A stretch of 64,000 nt of DNA from Nocardioides sp. JS614 (GTDB lineage Bacteria; Actinomycetota; Actinomycetes; Propionibacteriales; Nocardioidaceae). The notes under the pieces are model-generated. The model had not been told where the DNA came from. It made no database searches and was given only the letters and a program-made list of their open reading frames with translations. The stretch is taken from NCBI RefSeq assembly GCF_000015265.1, contig NC_008699.1, positions 1,364,001 through 1,428,000 on the forward strand. The letters are read 5' to 3'. The stretch's first letter is position 1; each line of letters starts with the position of its first letter. Of this stretch, positions 60,101 through 64,000 are shown in pieces. The position numbers and the translations under genes were made by a program.

Positions 60101-60912
60101 GATTCAAGCAGCTCGAGAAGCGCACGGGCCGCGAGCTGCACGACCTCGCGGCCGAGCACGAGGGCAAGCAGGTCACCTTCGCGGACACCCAGTCCGCACC
60201 GGTCCCGGTGATCACGTCCCCGGAATGGTCCGGGTCGGAGTCCGGTGGCCGGCGCTACTCGCCGTTCACGATCAACGTCGAGCGGCTCAAGCCGTGGCAC
60301 ACGCTGACCGGCCGCCAGCACTTCTACCTCGACCACGACTGGATGCTCGAGCTCGGCGAGGGGCTCCCGGTCTTCCGGCCGCCCTTGAACATGGGGGCGC
60401 TGTTCGCGGAGCCACCGATCGGCGACGTCGCCGGCCCCGGCACGGGAGCGGTCGAGGGGGTGACCGTCCGCTACCTGACGCCGCACAACAAGTGGTCGAT
60501 CCACTCGGAGTACCAGGACAACCTGTTCATGCTCTCGCTCTCCCGTGGCGGGCAGACGATCTGGATGTCGGACAAGGACGCCGCCAAGGTCGGCGTGCAG
60601 GACAACGACTGGATCGAGGCGGTCAACCGCAACGGCGTCGTCGTGGCCCGGGCGATCGTGTCGCACCGGATGCCGGAAGGCACCGTCTACATGCACCACG
60701 CCCAGGACCGCTTGATCGACGTCCCGGTGGCGGAGACGTCGGGGAAGCGGGGCGGCATCCACAACTCGCTGACCCGCCTGCTCGTGAAGCCCTCGCACCT
60801 GATCGGTGGCTACGCCCAGCTGTCGTGGGCGTTCAACTACATCGGCCCGACCGGCAACCAGCGCGACGAGGTGACGGTCATCCGTCGCCGGTCGCAGGAC
60901 GTGGAGTACTGA
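57190..60912 (+). CDS. narG: Respiratory nitrate reductase alpha subunit NarG
   Basis: 1240 residues; molybdopterin (bis-MGD) catalytic subunit reducing nitrate to nitrite on the cytoplasmic side. FS0 cluster ligands His64, Cys68, Cys72 and Cys107 have exactly the spacing of NarG (H-x3-C-x3-C-x34-C). Asp234 (SFYDWYADLP) is the expected Mo ligand. No Tat signal, as is normal for membrane-bound NarG with a cytoplasmic active site. GTG 57190 overlaps narK. Part of narK-GHJI; energy conservation under low oxygen. Confidence 0.98.
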   Translation: MTIEGTSQPGLDGPLSDALVRSRRYFTRGTVSEDLRTLTKKGGRQADDFYRDRWSHDKVVRSTHGVNCTGSCSWKVYVKDGIITWETQQTDYPSVGPDKPEYEPRGCPRGAAFSWYTYSPTRVRYPYIRGVLLQMYREAKQQHGGDPVKAWAHVVDNPQRARAYKAARGKGGLVRATWDEAVEMVAAAHVHTIAKWGPDRVAGFSPIPAMSMVSHASGARFMHLIGGSMLSFYDWYADLPVASPQVFGDQTDVPESGDRWDAGYLVMWGSNVPVTRTPDAHWMTEARYRGQKVVAVAPDYADNVKFADEWLPANPGTDAALAISMGHVILKEFYVDRETPYFRDYTKRYTDLPFLVKIEVGADGVHRPGKFLTAEDLADHRGEENAAFKTVLIDAATDAPVVPNGALGHRFGQSGEGQWNLDLGDVDPRLSLAGPGAESVELALPRFDNVDGTAGDLRRGVPVRTVEGQLVTTVLDLMLAQYGVARPGLPGEWPSGYDDAEGPGTPAWQERFTGVPAAAAARIGREFAQNAEESKGRSMILMGAGTNHWFHSDTIYRTFLALTTLTGCQGVNGGGWAHYVGQEKVRPITGYNQVANALDWNRPPRNMIQTAYWYLHTDQFRYDQFGADTLSARTGQGQLAGMSSADVIAKSARLGWSPSYPTFDKNPLEITEEAAAAGRSVADHVVAGLKDGSLNFACEDPDAPENFPRILSIWRANLLGSSSKGNEYFLKHLLGTDSSVRATETPEPLRPRDVAWHEDAPEGKLDLLLTLDFRQTSTTIFSDVVFPAATWYEKHDLNTTDMHPFVHSFNPAIAPPWQTRTDWDTWRAIAAKFSELAAPRLGTRRDVVAVPLMHDTPDAMANPHGVVRDWKLGECEPVPGVTMPKLVEVERDYGAVSAKMNALGPLLDKLGATTKGVTFELGKQIDYLRAKNGAVRGGVADGRPSLQRDVHVCETILALSGTTNGHLAVQGFKQLEKRTGRELHDLAAEHEGKQVTFADTQSAPVPVITSPEWSGSESGGRRYSPFTINVERLKPWHTLTGRQHFYLDHDWMLELGEGLPVFRPPLNMGALFAEPPIGDVAGPGTGAVEGVTVRYLTPHNKWSIHSEYQDNLFMLSLSRGGQTIWMSDKDAAKVGVQDNDWIEAVNRNGVVVARAIVSHRMPEGTVYMHHAQDRLIDVPVAETSGKRGGIHNSLTRLLVKPSHLIGGYAQLSWAFNYIGPTGNQRDEVTVIRRRSQDVEY

Positions 60913-60992
60913 ATGGCACCCCACGAAGTTCTCCGCTCGTTCCTTGCTCCGAAACTCCGCGGGGGCCCCGACGCCTCGGAAGGTTGTGACCG

Positions 60993-62747
60993 ATGAAGGT
61001 AATGGCCCAGATGGCCATGGTGATGAACCTCGACAAGTGCATCGGGTGCCACACCTGCTCCGTGACCTGCAAGCAGGCGTGGACCAACCGGACCGGCACC
61101 GAGTACGTCTGGTTCAACAACGTCGAGACGCGGCCCGGCCAGGGCTACCCGCGGACCTACGAGGACCAGGAGGAGTGGAAGGGCGGCTGGGAGCTCAACA
61201 GCCGCGGCCGGCTCAAGCTCAAGGCCGGCGGCCGGTTGAAGAAGCTCGCGACGATCTTCTCCAACCCGAAGCTGCCCTCGATCCAGGACTACTACGAGCC
61301 GTGGACCTACGACTACGCCACGCTCACGGACGCGCCCGCACAGAAGCACACGCCGGTTGCGCGCCCGAAGTCCCTGCTGACCGGCAAGGACATCAAGATC
61401 GAGTGGTCCTCGAACTGGGACGACGACCTCGGCGGCTCGGCGGCCACGGCGAAGCACGACCCGATGCTCAAGAAGATCGCCGACAAGGTGAAGTTCGAGT
61501 TCGAGCAGACCTTCATGTTCTACCTGCCGCGCATCTGCGAGCACTGCCTGAACCCGTCCTGTGCGGCGTCCTGCCCCAGCGGCGCGATCTACAAGCGCGC
61601 CGAGGACGGCATCGTGCTGGTCGACCAGGACCGGTGCCGAGGCTGGCGGATGTGCGTCTCGGGCTGCCCGTACAAGAAGGTCTACTTCAACCACCGCACC
61701 GGCAAGGCCGAGAAGTGCACGTTCTGCTTCCCGCGCATCGAGGTCGGACTGCCGACCGTGTGCGCGGAGACGTGTGTCGGCCGGCTGCGTTACATCGGCC
61801 TGGTGCTCTACGACGCCGACCGGGTGCTCGAGGCGGCCTCGGTGCCCGACGAGCACGACCTCTACGAGGCCCAGCGCTCGATCCTGCTCGACCCCGACGA
61901 CCCCGAGGTGGTCCGGGCGGCCGAGGCAGCCGGCATCCCGGCGGACTGGATCGACGCCGCGCAGCGCTCGCCGATCCACGCGCTGATCAACAAGTACAAG
62001 GTCGCGCTGCCGCTGCACCCGGAGTACCGCACCATGCCGATGGTCTGGTACATCCCGCCGCTCTCGCCGGTCGTGGACGTGGTCCGCGACACCGGCGAGG
62101 ACGCCGAGGACACCGGCAACCTGTTCGCGGCGATCGACGCGCTGCGGATCCCCGTCGAGTACCTCGCCGAGCTGTTCACGGCCGGGGACGTGGCTCCCGT
62201 GGACCGGGTCCTCAAGCAGCTGGCGGCGATGCGCTCCTACATGCGCGACATCAACATGGGTCGCGAGTCGAACCCCGCCATCCCCGCGGCGGTCGGCATG
62301 ACCGAGGAGCAGATGTACGACATGTACCGCCTCCTCGCGATCGCCAAGTACGACGAGCGGTACGTGATCCCGGCCGCACACTCCGAGCAGGCGCACTCAC
62401 TGGAGGAGCTCGGGACCGAGTGCGCGGTCGCGGACTACGGCGGTGGCCAGCAGGACCTGTTCGGAGAGGGCTCCGGGGTGCCGACGCCGATCGCGGTGGA
62501 GAACTTCCAGATGCTGCAGAACCGGCAGACGGCGGACACCTTCGCCAGCCCCGACGACAAGGGCTCCCGGGTGAACCTCCTCAACTGGGACGGTCGCGGC
62601 AAGCCCAGCGGGCTGTTCCCGCCGCGACCGGACGGGCCTGGCGGGCCGGCGGACACGGCCGAGGGCGGCACCCCCGACACCAGCCACGACGGCGAGACCG
62701 GTCCGGGTGGCACGGGCGGACTGACCGGAGGGGCGGACTTCCGATGA
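60993..62747 (+). CDS. narH: Respiratory nitrate reductase beta subunit NarH
   Basis: 584 residues carrying four Fe-S clusters. Cysteine groups: CIGCHTCSVTC (16-26), CEHCLNPSCAASCP, CRGWRMCVSGCP and CTFCFPRIEVGLPTVCAETC. The Trp in the third group marks the [3Fe-4S] site. Long C-terminal tail (last 60 residues) is Gly/Asp/Pro-rich and disordered-looking. ATG 60993; an in-frame ATG at 61002 is possible. An 80-base gap after narG contains CTCCGCTCGTTCCTTGCTCC and a GC-rich palindrome, longer than the other spacings in this operon. Confidence 0.97.
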   Translation: MKVMAQMAMVMNLDKCIGCHTCSVTCKQAWTNRTGTEYVWFNNVETRPGQGYPRTYEDQEEWKGGWELNSRGRLKLKAGGRLKKLATIFSNPKLPSIQDYYEPWTYDYATLTDAPAQKHTPVARPKSLLTGKDIKIEWSSNWDDDLGGSAATAKHDPMLKKIADKVKFEFEQTFMFYLPRICEHCLNPSCAASCPSGAIYKRAEDGIVLVDQDRCRGWRMCVSGCPYKKVYFNHRTGKAEKCTFCFPRIEVGLPTVCAETCVGRLRYIGLVLYDADRVLEAASVPDEHDLYEAQRSILLDPDDPEVVRAAEAAGIPADWIDAAQRSPIHALINKYKVALPLHPEYRTMPMVWYIPPLSPVVDVVRDTGEDAEDTGNLFAAIDALRIPVEYLAELFTAGDVAPVDRVLKQLAAMRSYMRDINMGRESNPAIPAAVGMTEEQMYDMYRLLAIAKYDERYVIPAAHSEQAHSLEELGTECAVADYGGGQQDLFGEGSGVPTPIAVENFQMLQNRQTADTFASPDDKGSRVNLLNWDGRGKPSGLFPPRPDGPGGPADTAEGGTPDTSHDGETGPGGTGGLTGGADFR

Positions 62748-63454
62748 GCCGTCGCTCCGCTCGGCCCGAGCTGTCACCTGGCCAGCTCACGATCGCCTGG
62801 CAGTCGGCCTCCCTGCTGCTCGGCTATCCCGACCAGACGCTGCTCGACCGGCTCGACCTGGTCCGGCAGGCCTCGCACGAGCTGCCCGGCACGATCGGGG
62901 AGCCCCTGCGCGAGACCGTGGCCCGGCTCGACGGCACGCCGCTGACCGAGCTCGAGCAGGACTACGTCGACACCTTCGACAGCAGGCGTCGGCACAACCT
63001 GTTCCTGACCTACTTCGCCCACGGTGACACCCGCAAGCGCGGGGTGGCCCTGCTGCGGTTCAAGCAGACCTACCTCGCCTCGGGCGTCGAGCTCTCCGAC
63101 GACGAGCTCCCGGACCACCTGTGCGTCGTGCTCGAGTACGCCGCGACCGTGGACCGGGAGGCGGGGCGCCAGCTGATCCTCGACCATCGTGCCGGGCTCG
63201 AGCTGCTCCGCCTGTCCCTCGTCGACGTCGGCTCCCGCTGGGCGGGGGCGGTGGAGGCGGTGACCGCCACCCTACCGCCGTTGCAGGGCGACGAGGTCGA
63301 GGCCATCCGCCGGTTGGCCGCCGAGGGGCCCCCGGAGGAGGAGGTCGGGCTCACGCCGTACGCCACGCCCGGCTTCGACCCCGGGCCAGCCCAGCCCGCC
63401 CAGCCCGACGGTCCCGTCGCGCTGCCGATGCCGTCGTTCCCCGGAGGACGCTGA
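62744..63454 (+). CDS. narJ: Nitrate reductase assembly chaperone NarJ
   Basis: 236 residues; needed for molybdenum-cofactor insertion into NarG, not part of the final enzyme. Helical TorD/NarJ-family pattern: IAWQSASLLLGYPDQTLL, LTELEQDYVDTFDSRRRHNLFLTYFAHGDTRKRG and DELPDHLCVVLEYAA. C-terminal 30 residues are Pro-rich. ATG 62744 overlaps narH by 4 bases. Confidence 0.95.
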   Translation: MSRRSARPELSPGQLTIAWQSASLLLGYPDQTLLDRLDLVRQASHELPGTIGEPLRETVARLDGTPLTELEQDYVDTFDSRRRHNLFLTYFAHGDTRKRGVALLRFKQTYLASGVELSDDELPDHLCVVLEYAATVDREAGRQLILDHRAGLELLRLSLVDVGSRWAGAVEAVTATLPPLQGDEVEAIRRLAAEGPPEEEVGLTPYATPGFDPGPAQPAQPDGPVALPMPSFPGGR

Positions 63455-63456
63455 CC

Positions 63457-64000
63457 ATGGACACCTTCTTGTGGGTGATCGTGCCCTACCTGTGCCTCAC
63501 GACGTTCGTGGTCGGGCACTTCTGGCGATACCGCTACGACAAGTTCGGCTGGACCACCCGGTCCTCGCAGCTCTACGAGGACCGGCTGCTGCGGCTCGGT
63601 TCGCCGCTGTTCCACTTCGGCATGCTCGGCGTGGTCGGCGGACACATCATCGGGCTCCTGGTCCCGCAGTCGTGGACCGACGCGATCGGCATCAGCCACG
63701 AGGCCTACCACGTCATCGCGGTGACGGGCGGCCTGGCCGCCGGTGTGATGACCGTCGTCGGCATGGTGATCCTCATCTACCGGCGTCGTACCGTCGGGCC
63801 CGTCTTCTCGGCCACGACCGTCATGGACAAGGTGATGTACGCCTTCCTGGCCGCGGCGATCGTGCTCGGGATGTGGAACACGGTCGCCGGGTCGATCATG
63901 ACGGTCGGCGGCGAGTACAACTACCGCGAGGGCGTCTCGATCTGGTACCGCTCGTTCCTCGCCTTCCAGCCGGACGCGTCCTTGATGGGTGATGCACCGA
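63457..64000 (+). CDS. narI: Nitrate reductase gamma subunit NarI, 3' end missing
   Basis: The first 181 residues are present; the window ends within the gene (a full NarI is about 225-245). Membrane b-type cytochrome that takes electrons from quinol. TM helices visible: FLWVIVPYLCLTTFVVGHF, LFHFGMLGVVGGHIIGLLV, HVIAVTGGLAAGVMTVVGMVILIY and VMYAFLAAAIVLGMW. Heme-ligand histidines expected in the FHFGM, GGHIIG and AYHVIAV segments are there. ATG at 63457, two bases after narJ. Confidence 0.96.
   Translation, partial: MDTFLWVIVPYLCLTTFVVGHFWRYRYDKFGWTTRSSQLYEDRLLRLGSPLFHFGMLGVVGGHIIGLLVPQSWTDAIGISHEAYHVIAVTGGLAAGVMTVVGMVILIYRRRTVGPVFSATTVMDKVMYAFLAAAIVLGMWNTVAGSIMTVGGEYNYREGVSIWYRSFLAFQPDASLMGDAP

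Noticed and set aside
57079..60924. 1281-codon open frame antisense to narG
   Set aside because: Arises from GC-rich third positions on the opposite strand. Its translation is low-complexity Arg/Val/Asp/Gly with no domain, while narG on the plus strand has full catalytic motifs.

Overview
The window is very GC-rich, with strong G/C third-position bias, many GTG starts, 4-nt start/stop overlaps and dense coding. It looks like chromosome from a high-GC actinobacterium, probably Nocardioidaceae (Nocardioides-like). The best support is a block whose gene order matches Mycobacterium tuberculosis Rv1330c-Rv1341 (pncB, clpS, DUF2017, mec, cysO, cysM, murI, cAMP-phosphodiesterase-like, rph, rdgB). 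That comparison is from memory. I see no prophage, insertion sequence, CRISPR array or replication origin. No gene-free stretch exceeds about 230 bases; the larger gaps are described as regulatory or terminator entries.

Layout: 1-8.3 kb holds a truncated DEAD/DEAH helicase, an IclR regulator, a chemoreceptor, an Lrp/AsnC regulator divergent from hpd (tyrosine catabolism), a MarR-controlled MFS exporter and a DUF1697 protein. 8.4-12.8 kb holds a Tat-exported 5'-nucleotidase, a PaaG-like crotonase, nicotinamidase and a ROK regulator. 13.0-17.4 kb is a sugar ABC import operon without its own ATPase, ending in an AGE-family sugar epimerase/isomerase. 17.5-25.6 kb is the conserved block: nicotinate phosphoribosyltransferase, ClpS, DUF2017, a NUDIX gene that looks frameshifted, the Mec-CysO-CysM cysteine system, MurI and an Rv1339-like phosphodiesterase. 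26.5-31.0 kb is a two-component system divergent from an ABC exporter with two paralogous permeases. 31.0-33.0 kb holds rph, rdgB, an acyltransferase and tRNA-Leu.

33.2-36.8 kb: bcp peroxiredoxin is divergent from a nickel/cobalt ECF importer (cbiMNQO-like). The shared upstream region carries a good Nur-box-like sequence. DUF3618 and a stand-alone GroES-like gene follow with overlaps. 36.8-46.5 kb: a penicillin/AHL-acylase-type hydrolase, a secreted protein, an FAD-Rieske oxidoreductase with a YihY membrane protein, an atypical LuxR regulator divergent from a membrane glycosyltransferase, and tRNA-Lys. 46.5-55.0 kb: a phytoene-desaturase-like oxidoreductase, a hybrid-sensing histidine kinase, pirin, a lipoprotein and a 1000-residue subtilase. 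55.1-64.0 kb: a Cys-rich regulator divergent from narK-narGHJI (respiratory nitrate reduction). narI runs off the end.

How parts work together: nicotinamidase plus nicotinate phosphoribosyltransferase form an NAD salvage route. Mec releases the CysO tail so that CysO thiocarboxylate can feed CysM for cysteine synthesis. narK imports nitrate for NarGHI, with NarJ as assembly chaperone. Convergent gene pairs are repeatedly separated by long GC-rich hairpins, which probably act as bidirectional terminators.
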